Shown: positions 11,696-23,819 of the stretch, in pieces
Layout of the letters: every line of letters starts with the position of its first letter
How positions within the stretch are numbered: position 1 is the first letter of the stretch
From: Neoceratodus forsteri
Lineage: Eukaryota; Chordata; Ceratodontiformes; Ceratodontidae
Assembly (NCBI GenBank): GCA_016271365.2
Contig: CM057456.1
Location: 1,396,519,001-1,396,583,000, forward strand
DNA length: 64,000 bases
Reading direction: 5' to 3'
Translations under genes and position numbers: made by a program
Notes under the pieces: model-generated
What the model was told of the DNA's origin: nothing
What the model saw: the letters and a program-made list of their open reading frames with translations, nothing else
Database searches by the model: none

Positions 11696-14107
11696 CCAGG
11701 ACCTCCTTGCAAATTAGCTTTGCTCAATGGAGCTTTTTACTGGTAAAACAAATTAAATAAAAATCTTTGAAATCTCATTTCAGGAATGAAAAAAAAATGA
11801 AAAGAAAAATGGGTCTATTGATGTTTTTGCCAGATATACATACATTATTGCTGCAAAAAAACTACGTCACTGTCAAATATTGCTGCTTCAAACAACACTA
11901 CAGGAAGAAATAGTAAATATTTCAAATAATCCCACGGTGTGAGAGACGACAGACTAGGACCTCATATGGGCAGTAGTGAGAGCTGCTGCCCTCTTTCCTG
12001 CATCTGATTGTAAGAGCAATGTGGGTCTCCACCCCATCCCCCACAGCTTCACCTGAGGGCTGATGCAGCATTTCCCCTAACTATATTCACACTCTGACCA
12101 AAGTGAGGGAGTGGTGCCTACACCATCTGGTTACAGGCCCCTGATACACTTGCACTGATGAACTGGTTTGGTGAGTACAAGATGTGAACATCCAATAAGG
12201 TCCCATAAGTCCCTTGACATATGCACACTTCCCTCAACCCTCCCCCCATAATTACTTTAGTCTTAAGCCCCTTATAACTGCTGTAGCAGTGACAGATTTA
12301 CAAGAAGACTGTACAGGTAAGCAGTTAGGACCATCAAGGATGGGGGACCCCTACACACACACACAAAAAAATTCCAAACAAGTATTGCTTTTGGATTGAA
12401 GAAAGTCTGTAAAAGAGTAATACAATGCCCTGTACCGATTAATCTTTGATTGTATGCCCTGCTCCTAAAACTCTCTTGGCATGACTTTGCTGGAAGCAGT
12501 CACTAACAGGCTGTGGCTCTTGTCCCAGAACTGTTAGGGCACAAGGGTGGGAAAGAATCACTGTTCAGTGGAAGAGCATCAGGCAAAGGTTATGGAAAGA
12601 GGTAGAAAGCCTCCTGAACAGTAGTCTCTAAAGCCTCCTGAACAGAAGTCGGTTACCCCTTCTGTACCCTCTCACTGGGTGGTTCCAGTTGTAGTAATTG
12701 AAATGCAATTGATAAAGCTGAAACTGACAAAAAAAAAGATGTCATCATAACTGAAAGTGATGGCGTTGAACCTGAAACTGCCAGAACTGATAAAAATGTC
12801 TGCATCATGTGATGCTCTTTATTTTCTTGCCCTATACGTTGAGACTATTTTTTACGTCAGTATAATAATAAATTACAAACGTAAACCAATTTGACTTTTA
12901 AAACACATGCATTTGACTAGTTTTATTTCTACCATATAACTATAAGGTGGATGCCGGCCTAGAGGCCCTCAAAATATGGGCCTCACTAGCGTCGCTTGTC
13001 ACTGGACCGCAGTACATTTTACAGTGGCTCCTAGGCTCATTGAGTCTTCCTTGACGCGTAAGTTGGGTTTTAACCTGTTAATAGAAAGTAGTGCAGTGCT
13101 TTCACCCAGAGGAAGGTTATTGTGGGCCTGGTGAAACAATGGTGCAACCCCCTGCAATGATGTACCTTCCCACCTCCCCACATTAGTCACTTCACCCATG
13201 GACTCGCACAATGGCAGTACACTCCCCAGCAAGCATGCACTAAGCTCAAAACAGATGGCAACAGAAAATGAATTCAAACAGTAAACACAGCTTTTCTGGG
13301 GCAGCAACCCCTATTGGAAGAAAGGGGTTAGTGGGTAGATACTGTAGTTGTTGACAAGAGGCTGGTATTCAGTCACCTATTTGGGTCCACACTCTTCATA
13401 TGCCTTATGCAGGCACAGCCAAATGAAATACTCTTTTGGGCGTTGTCTTATAAATGCCCACTGTGGGCACATCCCTGGCATGCAGCCCACCTCCAGACCA
13501 GAGTGCACAGTACAATATTGACCTTGCTTTCTTCTACTGGAGGTGCTACCCTGCCACGACTGGTACCAGTGTGATTCCTCTTTATACCTTCCAGGGAGTT
13601 CCCCACAAGTTACTGGGTATGCAGTTGGTGAATAGGTGTAGACCCGCTGGTGTCCTATGTGGTTGGTTGGCATTTGTGCACTTTAAATTAGATAGCAGCA
13701 CTACTCTGTGAGCCCCAAACCCAAAGGCCATGAATTGCAAAACTGGCAAAATCTCAAATAAAGGCATTTGTAACTTCTTGGCTGGATGGATCCAATTCAA
13801 TGGTTTCTCAACTAAGGTACAGTTCCCCAGATGCAGGGGCAAGCCCTAGTATACTCACAGTTCTTCTGCACTGGGATCTCCCTCTCTAGGCAGGGCTTCT
13901 GTGTCACAGCTTGCAGTAATCACACTTTAATTGCCAACTTGGAGATTCCTGCCAATGATAGCCTGATTCTATCGTCTGTGGTGAACACCTTAGTGCCGTT
14001 TCATAACAATTCTGAATTTGCGACTGGATAACACAAGATACTGGTGCAGGAGGCTCCAGCAGAGATCCACTGCTGTCATCCAGGGCTGAAGCAGATGTTC
14101 AGAACCC
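11696..14107. other. Long unassigned stretch
   Basis: No gene is recognised in these 2.4 kb. A short CA microsatellite lies at 12,353-12,365. Open frames on the minus strand at 12,999-13,307 and 13,377-13,673 have no recognisable domain, and frames on both strands are of equal length, so I do not call them genes. Old, unrecognisable repeats are likely. Confidence 0.4.
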
Positions 14108-14875
14108 TTGATGGCACAGACTTCAAAGTTCATTCGTGATCTAGACAAACAAATTGAGTGTTTTAATAGTTGCTTGACAGAAGTGGATACAAAAGTAGAT
14201 GGCGCTATGTCAGAGGTGAAAACTGCAATTACAGTGGTGGGGAAAGCAATGGTGAACCTAATCCAGGAAAATAAACATTTGATGTTCAGGTTGGAGTGCC
14301 TGGAAAGTGGAATGTGGGTGCCCAGTATTCATTTACTTGGATTCCCAAAGTACTTTGAAGGAGCTGACTAATTCCTTCTCTGTCGGACCTCTTTACCTCC
14401 CTGCATCAACTTTTTAGTCCACCGGTCCTCCATCGAGCCTGATGTTTCACACCATGAAAGTGACCTGCAGTGGAGAACATGCCACACACCCTGTTAATTG
14501 CTACCTCTGGCCCAAAGGAAAAGGAATAGTTGTTGTGGGTAGCAAAGGCAAGGGAAAGCTCTTCCTAAAAAAAATGGTGTACAGCTTTTTCTATTGCCTG
14601 ACCTGACCTGGAATGAGGGCTTCGCTTTGAGACTTGCACATCAACCATTTCTTAAAACTTCTGGCAAAGCTCAGAGTCCTGTATGGATGCAAGATTTACC
14701 ATTGCTGGAGGTGGATATGTTCATTGAAAGGGCAAAGCAGGATTTGTACAGAGAGAGACAGTGGAGCAGTCTAACTCCAACACTTGAACTTTGTGGCAAA
14801 CTCATGTTTATGGTAAAAGATGTTGAGTTTTTATGGAGTTTCTCTCCAGTTTTACAGTATTTTATGGCTGCATTA
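14108..14875 (+). pseudogene. L1/Tx1-type ORF1 protein relic
   Basis: The first 87 codons give a heptad-like coiled coil (LDKQIECFNSCLTEVDTKVDG onward), then LECLESGM....HLLGFPKYFEGAD. This matches the L1 ORF1p plan of coiled coil followed by an RRM opening of the form 'LE...R..N....GLPE..EG.D'. Later frames carry decayed RRM and C-terminal pieces (KGKLFLKKMVYSFF, then PDLTWNEGF). ORF1p is the RNA-binding nucleic acid chaperone of L1 elements. Stops and frameshifts disable this copy. Confidence 0.6.
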
Positions 14876-15482
14876 TGAAAGTTGTTCCTGTTCTTTAGTT
14901 ACCTCACTAAGATGGACTGCTGTGTTTTGCAAGACTTTACATGGCCGCCTTTCCTACGCTATGGCAAGGAGGGGAAGGAAGACTTGCAGCGACAGTATCT
15001 AGATCTATGAAGAACTGCCTCTATAAAAGATGCAGTCTTCTTTCACTGCCCTTTTAGTTTCTCTTGTCCTGACCAGCCAGGTGGTTGGGGTGTCAACTGA
15101 GCCATGACGCTCTGTAGTGTACTTTTACATATTAGTCACATTTATCACGTTTGTTCTGGAATGATAGATAAGAAAAATAATTTGCTTACTGCATTTTTGG
15201 GGAAGTGGTACTTTTAAGCCATTATGTGCGGTAGAATTATTATATAAATTTTTCTTATAACACTTTTAATAAGTCATGGTCATGTTGCGTTATGCTAGTG
15301 TATTGACTGTACCTTTGCTCCTGTACTGTATGTGTTTTTAACATCCTCCAATGAGGTTACAGCGAGAATACAGTGTCAAATCATAATGTAATGTCTTTCT
15401 GAACGATGATGTATTTTGTATGTTTTTCTTGAGCATTATATTTGCTTGTGTCAAACCAATTAAAATGTTTTTTAAAAATGTG
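14876..15482 (+). mobile_element. Probable 3' end of the L1/Tx1-like element
   Basis: The stretch downstream of the ORF1 relic lacks coding potential on the plus strand. It ends in ACCAATTAAAATG followed by TTTTTTAAAAATG, like the terminal polyadenylation region of L1-clade elements. ORF2 is missing, so this would be an internally deleted copy. The open frame on the minus strand at 15,338-15,742 has no recognisable domain. Confidence 0.35.
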
Positions 15483-17399
15483 ATATGTTTAGGGTCCAGC
15501 TGAGATGATCTTTGCCAAACCATTAAAACGTTTCCTGTTTTGGCCCACAATATTTGCATGTGTAAATTTTCAGAGTCACGCAACTCCAGTTCATACCCCA
15601 TGACATGATGATGTTTGCCTATATACATGTACCCTCCAGTTCCCCACCCACCAACCAGGTATTTCCAAACCCTCACAATCTCCTGTAGTGAGTAAAGCTT
15701 CCAGAGTTCTGGCACCAGATGTGGGTGTTTTACACGACACAATATGAATGAAGAACACTGATTAAATTAGAATAATTTCTAATTCTTAGCAGACAGGATT
15801 GCTGTAGTTTAGCAAATATAAATGTTATCGAATTAAGATAATCTGAAGAAATAGTGATGGAAACATGCAGTGTCAAAAATGAAATGGAAATTCAGTCTAA
15901 AAATGCATTAAAATCAGAAGCATTGTCAGGAAAGAAAAAAAAAACACTTTCAATTAGCAATATCGCTTGTACTGAAAAGATCACCCTTACTAATTGAGTC
16001 ACTGGGCTTGTGAAAAAAATCAAAAGTCACGGTCTGTTGACCCCTCAGTAATGCAGTTGACCTATGGTGACCTCTCTGAGTGACCACTGGCTATAGAGAT
16101 GTCTGATTTAATTTTATTCACCTTGATTAAGCCATTATGGATGGTTAAGGTTGGCCAGTTCTGACTTTGTTGTTTCCTTAATTTTGTAGTAATACATTTC
16201 ATCTGCTGTCTTAGGTAGGGGATCTCATGGTGTGTGTGGACCGCCGCCTTTACTGGTTTATTTATACCTCCCACGTGTCCCACATTATGAGGGAGGTTCC
16301 TCGTATGATTTCATCCTTCAGACTTTCTCTGTCCGACATCACTCCCACATAGCAAAGATGCTGCAAACTTAGACCTAAAGCAGAAATTCATGATACTCCA
16401 ATGATACAAAAGCAGCGTGAAACTTTGCATGAATAAAGACAGTAATTTCTTCACTGTTCTGATATCTCCCTGCTTGATGGTGGCCCACATTATGAGGGCC
16501 AGAGTCTCTCATTTTGCCACATAGTGAGTGTTAGTGTCCCACAATTAAGTGATAAAAAGTTGAGACTGAGAGGTACGTGGTTCTCATTTTCGTAAGTCAG
16601 CGATATAAATTATGACACTGTCACTACTCTAATTTGTCATGTCTTTTAAAGATGCATATTAGCTGTCCCACTGGTGTAGCTTTAGAGATGCTGCTCCCAG
16701 TGCAGGCAGTCCAGGTTCAGGAATAGCCCAGCTCATCTGGGGCCGGCCAGGGGGAGGAGGGTTGAGCATCCTACAGTACGCTGTTGAGAGAGGGAGGACT
16801 GCAGACTCCACTAGGATATCCCACCTCAGTGAAAACAGGCGTCAATGCAGTCCGAGCAGCAGAACTGTAGAAGGACACCGGCTACATTGGAGCATGGGCA
16901 TGCTTAGTGGGTGCACAGGCTTCTTGAGGCCTTCCAAGCCAGTGTCCTATGGGGGTGCAACTTAACAGTCGAAAACCTTTTCATGCCCTGCCAACCCGAC
17001 TGGCCTCTCAACTCCCACTTACTACACGAACATAATGCTCAGGGAGCCAAGACCTGGTTACTCCCCTTCACAGATAAACCCACCACAGATGCAGGAGCTG
17101 TACCGTGGACCCCCTGAAGTCAAGGTAAGCAACAGAGAAGGGAAAGATGGGGCTGTGGGGCAGCCAGTTGGAGAAGGGCCATACCACTGAGAAGGGGAAT
17201 AAACCATGTATAATAAACAAAAACATACATATTTTGGCAGTGCACTGGACTGATGTGTTGTACTCATATCTGTGTTTCTTGAAACTGTTGTTTTATACAT
17301 GTCAGACTTTTTTCTGTAGCTACTGATAGCAGAGGCCCAAGGATATGAAAGTTATTGGTAAAATATGCATTTATCTTATGGATAATACAGTAGTTCAGT
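15483..17399. other. Long unassigned stretch
   Basis: No gene or transposon domain is recognised in 1.9 kb. Short frames occur on both strands. Repeated wording such as CCCACATTATGAGGG (about 16,279 and 16,483) hints at old duplication but is too short to classify. Confidence 0.4.
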
Positions 17400-17542
17400 C
17401 AATCAAATCAATCAAAATTTTATTTTAAAAGGCACCTTTCCAAATGCAAGGCGCCTGTACAAAAAGTAAAACAATAAAAAAATGTTAAAACATTTACAAA
17501 TAAAATCCAGCAATAATTTACATTCAATATTAACTCAATGGC

Positions 17543-18112
17543 TTAAAAACCAGGATAGGCTAAACTGAACAGATGTGCCTTTAATGCATTTTTAAAGCTC
17601 TGGACAGTCAGCCAGTCTCGTACCCGGCAAGGTAGAGAATTCCACAGGGCTGGGGCCACAAAACTAAAAGACCGGGCCCCTGATGTCTTTAAACGGACCC
17701 TGGGGATCTCTAGCAATCCCTCGCCGGTGGATCGGAGAGGGCGGGGGGAACAGTAAGGACACAAGAGATCTTGCAAGTAATCCGGTCCCTGATCTTGTAG
17801 GGCTTTGTAGGTCACCAAACCGACTTTGAAGGTGATCCACCACTGAACTGGCAGCCAGTGCAATCCGCGGAGCACAGGTGTTATATGACTGGCCCTGGAA
17901 GTACCAGATAACAGCCTGGCTGCCGTGTTTTGCATCAGCTGCAAGCAGTGGATATCAACCCCCGGTAGCCATAGGTAAAGAGCATTGCAGTAGTCAAGGT
18001 GGGAGGTAATGAAGGCATGGACCAGACTAGGAAAGTCGTCGGGAGGAACCAGATGTTTCACCCAGGCGATATTCCTCAGATGGAAAAAAGAGGTTTTGAC
18101 TACAGCCTCCAC
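17543..18112 (-). pseudogene. L2-like ORF2 C-terminal region
   Basis: This intact 189-codon stretch is typical of the end of L2-type ORF2. Motifs in order are LDYCNALYLWLPG, QNTAARLLSGTS, HITPVLRGLHWLPV, ITFKVGLVTYKAL and ARSFSFVAPALWNSLP, then FKNALKAHLFS. The region lies downstream of the RT domain; its biochemical role is not established. It is the best preserved part of this LINE copy, but it is cut off from the RT by frameshifts between 18,112 and 18,580. Confidence 0.8.
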
Positions 18113-18579
18113 CTGAGATTTCAGGGTTAGGCTTTTTTAATTAAAAATAACCACTAGGTTACGCACCCAGTCTGAGGTAGTTAGCTGGACCCCCCAAGCC
18201 AAAGCCTAGAAGGTAGTCCAGCCAACCCACCTGCCTCCCGATGATTTGGGTCCACAACCAACACCTCGGTTTTAGCTGGGTTCAAACTCAGCCAGCTTGC
18301 ACTCATCTAGTCCTGGATCTCAGCAAGACAGTTGTTAAATGCTGAAAGGCATGCTTCTTGACCGGGTACAAGAACATGTACAGCTGAGTGTTATCTGCAT
18401 AGCAGTGAAAACTCAAGCCGTACCACCTAATAATCTCTCACAACGGCAGCATATACACTGCAAACAACTTGGGGGATAAAATGGAACCCTACGGCATGCC
18501 ACAGGATAGAGAGAGCGGGGCCGAGGAAAAAATCCCAGACACTACTCTCTTGAGTTCTTCCCTGGAGAAAAGATCGAAA

Positions 18580-19026
18580 TTATCTGAGGACCATCCCAGA
18601 CAAACCACAGATAAGCATCAGGCAATCCATCAACACACCATGGTCTACAGTGTCAAATGCTGCAGAGAGATCAAGCAAGACCAGGATGGAACGGGTCTTG
18701 TGATCTCTCACTATCAGGAAGTCATTTAGTACTTGGACCAGAGCTGTCTCAGTGCTATGTCTCTTCCTAAATCCTGACTGGAGACAATCATAGACACCGT
18801 AGCTGGTCAAATGATCATCCAATTGTGACGCAACTACCTTCTCAATAACCTTACCCACAAAGGGCAGGTTAGAGACCAGTCTGTAGTTCGTCAGACAGTC
18901 CGGGTCCAAGGAGGTTTTTTTAAGGAAGGGACAAATACCACCTCCTTCATGGGATCTGGAAAGATCCCCCTCTCCAAGGACCTCTAGACTATCTCTGCTA
19001 GGATCGGGCCAGATTTCTCCACACAA
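18580..19026 (-). pseudogene. L2-like reverse transcriptase fragment
   Basis: The frame holds LTNYRLVSNLPFVGKVIEK, LQSGFRKRHSTETALVQVL and LLDLSAAFDTVDHGVLM, which are the finger motifs and the first catalytic Asp of an L2-type RT. It then runs out of frame. The palm motif continues in another frame at about 18,390-18,500. The start Met is not the original one; upstream frames down to 19,265 are decayed. Confidence 0.8.
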
Positions 19027-19289
19027 CCTACTAAGAGACGCATAGGGCCAGGATCCAAACTACAGCAGGTTGGACACAACATCTGGATGACCTGACCATC
19101 ACAATGTCAGTGATTGCCGGTCGGCTGAATTCAGACCAAGCAAACCGAGGGCCCAACATCTCCTGCCGACCACCGCTACTCCCACTAGAGGGAGTCAGAC
19201 AGATGCTGGATCTGATTGTGGCAACCTTATCTGCGAAGAATATATGAATGTGTGGCATACTAGCCACAGGCAAAATCTAATAATACTTT

Positions 19290-19882
19290 TTACTTTTTTT
19301 TTTTAATATACATTCTTTGGAGTCCTCTGCGGCTGGGGGGGGGGTGTTACCTATGGTTCCCCCTCAGTCAGGCTGGTCTCACAGCTCCTGCGCCACTCTA
19401 AATACCACGCTCTACCCCCTCCACTGATCTGCACAATGGCCGCGGTGGGTACGTACCCCACCACTGCGGAGCTGGGGGGAGCATCCAGAGTCAGAGCTGC
19501 GCAGCGCTGTTGGACTGACCCTCATCCTGCATGCCGAGGAGTATTTTTATGTAACCTCTTGTTCCCTCCCGGCATGGGCGTGCAAAGGCACCAATGATGC
19601 TACCATGCATACTCCCATGCACTGCGCATCAAGACACTGCCCGCACCGACCCACTGTTTTTGAGCTGTCTGCTTGCAATGATTCTGGGCCACCGCCAGGA
19701 GCCCGGCAAAGCCATGGCTACCCCATCCCACCCTCCCTGGAGAAGGAGAGAAGTCATTAGGATGCTCAATCCTTCTCCCTCCCGGCAGACCCCCCGACGA
19801 CCCGGGCTCGTTTCCAAACCCGGTTCGCCAGTGTGGCACGAGGTGTGGCGTTCAGCACCTCAACCCTCCGAGCTACTGGGCC
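19290..19882 (-). mobile_element. tRNA-headed SINE with 21-bp target duplication
   Basis: On the minus strand the element opens with GGCCCAGTAGCTCGGAGGGT and continues with TTGAGGTGCTGAACGCC. An internal promoter-like pair is visible: an A-box-like TAGCTCGGAGGGT and a B-box-like GGGTTTGGAAACG. A GC-rich ~450-base body and an A-rich 3' tail (T-run at 19,294-19,304) follow. It is flanked by perfect 21-base direct repeats starting GGCAAAATC at 19,269-19,289 and 19,883-19,903. Such flanks show insertion by LINE-type target-primed reverse transcription. A second copy lies at 23,237-23,694. I do not recognise the family. Confidence 0.8.
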
Positions 19883-19903
19883 GGCAAAATCTAATAATAC
19901 TTT

Positions 19904-22480
19904 AGTCTAACACATAGATACTGATGACAGATAAGGACCGCTTGGCCTGCCTAGTCTGCCCATTTTGCTTACCTACTGTAGCATCACAGACCCTACTTAA
20001 TCTCTGGCATTACCCCCCCTTCCCTACATCTAAGGTTCCCTTGTGTTTATCCCATGCATTCTTGAAGCCTGTTACCATTTTTTCCCCCACCACCTCTGCT
20101 AGGAGGCTGATCCAGGCATCCACCACTCTTTCTGAGAAGAAGTACTTCTTCACATCTCCCGTGAATCCACCCCCCAGCTTCATAGCATGTCCCCTTGTTC
20201 TTGAGCATCTTTTTTTTTTTTTAAATGCTTCCCTCTTGAACTTTATTTATACCCCTGAGATATATTTGAATGTTTCAGTCATATCCCCTTCTCCCTCCTT
20301 TCCTCCAGGGTGTACATATTGAGGTCCTTCACTCTCTCCTCATAGGGCTTGTGATGCAGACCCTGCACCTTTTTGGTTGCCTTTCTCTGAACCGCCTGCA
20401 CCCTGTCTATGTCCTTCCAGAGATGCAGTCTCCAGAACTTGACACAGTACTCTAGATGAAATCTCACTACGTAACGTCACCTCTCTCTTTCTGTTGGTGA
20501 TACCTCTCCCTATGCAACCAAGCATCCCACTAGCTCTCCCCACTGCTTTTGTCACACTCTGGCCACCTTTAGATTATTAGATAGGATTACTCCTAGGTCC
20601 CTTTCCTGTTTGCAGGTGGTTAATAGTACCCCCCATTCTGTACTCTGCCTATAGGTTTCTGTGCCCCTAGTGTATGATTTTGCACTTTTTCACATTGAAA
20701 CCTAGCTACCACACCCATGACCACTCCTCTAACTTTCCTAGATCCCTATTCATTTTTTCCACCTCCCCTGGAGTGTCTACCCTATTACAGGTTTTAGTGT
20801 CATCTGCAAAGAGGCATACCTTCCCTTCTAGCCCCTCTGCAATGTTGCTAATAAAGACATTGAAAAGGACTGGTCCCAGTACTGATTCCTGTGGTGCTCC
20901 ACTTCTCACCCTCCCTTCCTTGGAGTGAACTCTGTTTATCACCACCCTCTGTCTCCTGTCCTCCAACCAATTTCTCACCTAGTGTACCACCTTAGGATCC
21001 ACTCCTAGGCTTCTCAGCTTGTTTTCGAGTGTCTTATGAGGAATGGTGTTGAATGCCTTACTGAAATCTAGGTACCCATAGGCCATATCCACCACCCACC
21101 CTGATCAAATTACCTGGTCACCCAGTCAAAGAAATCTATCAGATTTATTTGACATGATCTCCCCCCAGTGAATCCATGCTGTCTCTGATTTTGAAGGCCA
21201 CTGGATTCCAGATATTCCACAGTCCTTTCCTTCAGTAGTGATTCTATTACTTTCCCCACCATCAAAGTCAGGCTGACTGGCCTGTAGTTACCAGCCTCCA
21301 CTTTGCTTCCACTTTTGTGAAGTGGGACTACATCAGCCCTCCTCCAGTCCTCTAGAACCACTCCTGTCTCCAGAGAGTGGTTGAATAGGACTGTCAGAAA
21401 TGCAGCCAGCACCTCCATGAGCTCCCTCAATATCCTAGGATGCATGCTGTCTAGCCCCATTGCCTTGTCCACTTTCAGGTTTGCGAGTTCCCTCAGAACC
21501 TTCTCCTCTGTAAATGGACTAGTGTCTACCTCCCTTCCCTTTGATGCTCCTGCCTTTTATGTGGTCCCTCTCCTTCCCCTTCCTCTGTGAACACTGAGGA
21601 AAAGTACTAGTTCAAGATGTCTGCTTTTTCCTGGTCCCCCTCCACACACTCCCCTCCTTCCTTCCTAAGCCTTACTATCCCTCCCTTGGTCTTTCTCTTT
21701 TGACTTGCATACCTGAGAAATACCTTGTTCCCTTTCTGCACTGCCTGAGCTGGTTTCTCCTCCAGCTGTGCCTTTGCGCTCCTAATTGCTTTCCACGCCT
21801 CAATTTCTCCTGATACACCTCTCTATCTTCCCCTCTCTGTGTCTCCTTATACCTCCTGAATACTAACTTTTTGCCCTTACCTTCCCGGCCACCTCTTTTG
21901 AGAACCATAGCAGTCTCTTTCTCTTCCTGCTTTTTCTTACTTGTCTGATGCAGAGGTTTGTTGCCTTCTCTGTCCCTCCTTTTGGTTGCCCTGTTCCTCC
22001 ACTCCCCCCAAGTCCTACCCCCCACGCCAGGGCATCACTGAGACATTCCCTATCTTTTTGAAATAGGCTCTCCTGAAGTCCAGGACCCTTGCCTTTGTGT
22101 GGTTTGATTCTGCTGCAGTACTTGCATTGAACCACACTGTATGGTGATCACTGACCCTCAGGTGGCCACTCACTGTGACGTCTGCAGCACTGTCCCTGTT
22201 GGTGAGTATGAGTTCTAGTACTGCCCCATCACTAGTTGCCTGAGGAATGCCCCCTGAAGGGAGTCCAGGGTGTCCCTGTTCCTAGCTGAAGCTGCAGCTG
22301 GGAAGCTCCAGTGTACATCTGGCAGATTGACAGACTGAAATCCCCACCAGCAGCACCTCTACCTTGTTTGTCATCTTTTGGGTGGCTTCCACTAGAACCT
22401 TATCCAACTCCCCTTCCCTGTGTTGGAGGTCTGTAGATCATGCCAGTGTGAACAGCAGCTCCCTTTCCTCTTTCTAGGGT
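19904..22480 (-). mobile_element. CR1 LINE, 5'-truncated, minus strand
   Basis: The 3' end lies at low coordinates, with an ATAGATAC-type tail and the CR1 3' UTR wording CTGCCCATTTTGC. The RT follows on the minus strand, and then the end of the endonuclease, to about 22,480. Endonuclease remnants include VLELILTNRDSAADVTVSG..RVSDHHTV, with the SDH catalytic triplet at about 22,145-22,165. The element is some 2.6 kb, about 60% of full length, with stops and frameshifts throughout. It belongs to the same family as the copy at 33.0-37.1 kb. Confidence 0.9.
20706..22135 (-). pseudogene. CR1 ORF2 remnant (RT and linker)
   Basis: Three frames cover this ORF2 piece. 22,135-21,863 holds the endonuclease-RT linker (ARVLDFRRAY-like, Lys/Arg-rich). 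21,472-21,110 holds PRILRELMEVLAAFLTVLFN, WRRADVVPLHKSGSK, NYRPVSLT and QHGFTGGRSCQ, the RT fingers. 20,978-20,706 holds RQRVVINRV, SVLGPVLFNVFIS and CLFADDTKT, the palm with both catalytic Asp residues. Gln in the usual PQGS is PQES here. The pieces lie in different frames, so no active enzyme is made. Confidence 0.85.
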
Positions 22481-22495
22481 GACCCAAAGTATTTA

Positions 22496-22790
22496 TTATT
22501 TATTTATTTATTTGCTTTTGGTAACCGGGTGGGTGCACTAGGCGTAAGCATGCTTATTTTCAGGCACGACCCGGGAGAATACAGTTTGAAATAAATGAGT
22601 ATACATGTGACGCAGCACATGGAATATGTAACACAGTTAGGAGGGAGATCACAAACATTCAAACTCAGGTGTAGAGAAACATTGTTCGGTATAATACCAT
22701 CAAATACATTTTGGACAAATAACAGTATGATCAGAAAACAATGTGAGAGAAATAATATACACAGACAAGTACCTCTACCCCTTCCTGATA
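22496..22790 (-). mobile_element. LINE 3' end (54.6-kb family)
   Basis: The TATTTATTTATTTGC start, GGTAACCGGGT, CACTAGGC and TTTTCAGGCACGACCCGGGA match the 3' end of the minus-strand LINE at 54,565-56,990 almost word for word. Only about 300 bases of 3' UTR remain. Its tail is the AAATAAAT tandem at 22,492-22,512. Confidence 0.75.
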
Positions 22791-23236
22791 TTCCTGTATT
22801 TCAGTAGCCTTTATGCTATCCCTCACATGAAGAGCCACTGCCCCCACAAGTAGAAATATTTAGGGGGGATATTAGTGTCTGTCAGAACAAGCAGTGCACT
22901 GTTTGTATGTATTTGTATTGTTACTGTATATATTTGTGTTGCACAACACCAATGTTTATCCGTTCATTAAGCCTAACTAAGCCTTATAGCTATTCATAAG
23001 TTAAAACTCTGATTTCTTGATGGGATACAACTTCAGTACATGAAGGACTGGGGGCTGCATGCTCTTAAAATGCTTGCGACTATGCTCTCTTTTAAACGAG
23101 GTGCATATCTCAAGACATTTACCATAGTAAGCAAATGTTTTGACTTTTAAATAAATTACTGCTAGAGATTGACAACATATTCAAAACAATAATGGTAGAT
23201 TACTGACAAAAGATCTGGTTTCAGCTATGAGCATTT
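22791..23236. other. Unassigned A/T-rich spacer
   Basis: No gene or element is recognised. The right edge contains one target duplication of the next SINE, CTATGAGCATTT (23,225-23,236). Confidence 0.4.
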
Positions 23237-23694
23237 ATTTTTTTTTTTTGTCCACATTTTATGCCCCAATTTTTTATTTATTTATTTATTTTTTTTGTGG
23301 AGCTGGCAGGTAGGTAGGCTCCGCCCCTCCGGGTGCTCGCATCTCTTCGTGGCTGGTGTTCCTATCAATAGGAATGCCGCTGGGACCATTATGGAGCCTG
23401 CCAGCTCCATTTCCTCCCTGCCCTACTGTGGCTGCTCACACGCGTGTGGAGGCACCCTGTCCTGTTGCTCTTCATCCTGCGTTGCCTCCAGGCCTCCGCC
23501 TATGGGCAGCATTGCGATGAGAGTAGCATGGTCCCTACCCAGGTGAGAAGAGCTACCGTGTGGCTGCTCGGTCCAGCTCCTGCTCCCCCAGCCAACCCTC
23601 GACAACCCTGGGCATTCCAGGAACCTGGGTAAGCTGGCGAGTACGAGGTGTGTGGTGTTCAGCGCCTCAGCCCTTAGCCACTCAGTAGGCCCAA
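23237..23694 (-). mobile_element. Second copy of the 19.3-kb SINE family
   Basis: The minus-strand head GGGCCTACTGAGTGGCTAAG then GGCTGAGGCGCTGAACACC aligns with the head of the SINE at 19,290-19,882. A B-box-like GGTTCCTGGAATG follows and a T-rich tail lies at 23,237-23,296. Flanking 12-base duplications CTATGAGCATTT occur at 23,225-23,236 and 23,695-23,706. The body is shorter and diverged from the first copy, so the family had time to spread or was never uniform. Confidence 0.75.
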
Positions 23695-23819
23695 CTATGA
23701 GCATTTCATAGGAGAGATGCTAAGAAAGTTACCCTGCCTGGATTATTTACTGTCCATATTATATTTCTTGATTCTAACGCTGGACAGATACTTATAATTT
23801 TTTTTTTATACTAGGAAAG

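Larger units (their letters stand above)
17400..19268 (-). mobile_element. L2-like LINE, 5'-truncated
   Basis: Read on the minus strand, this 1.9-kb element contains RT motifs (LDLSAAFDTVDH, then CGMP-stop-GSILSP, then FHCYADNTQLY) and the ORF2 C-terminus. It ends at low coordinates with a short tail of TGATTGAT-type repeats (17,398-17,415). The palm Asp pair has become Asp-Asn and the Gln of PQGS is a stop codon, so it is inactive. Its 5' edge lies at about 19,268, where a SINE and then a CR1 follow. Confidence 0.85.

Noticed and set aside
15338..15742. 134-codon open frame on the minus strand
   Set aside because: No known domain and no splice or promoter context. It lies opposite a probable L1-like 3' end.
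19750..19882. tRNA gene
   Set aside because: A- and B-box-like words are present, but the sequence cannot fold as a full cloverleaf and is flanked by target duplications, so it is a SINE head.
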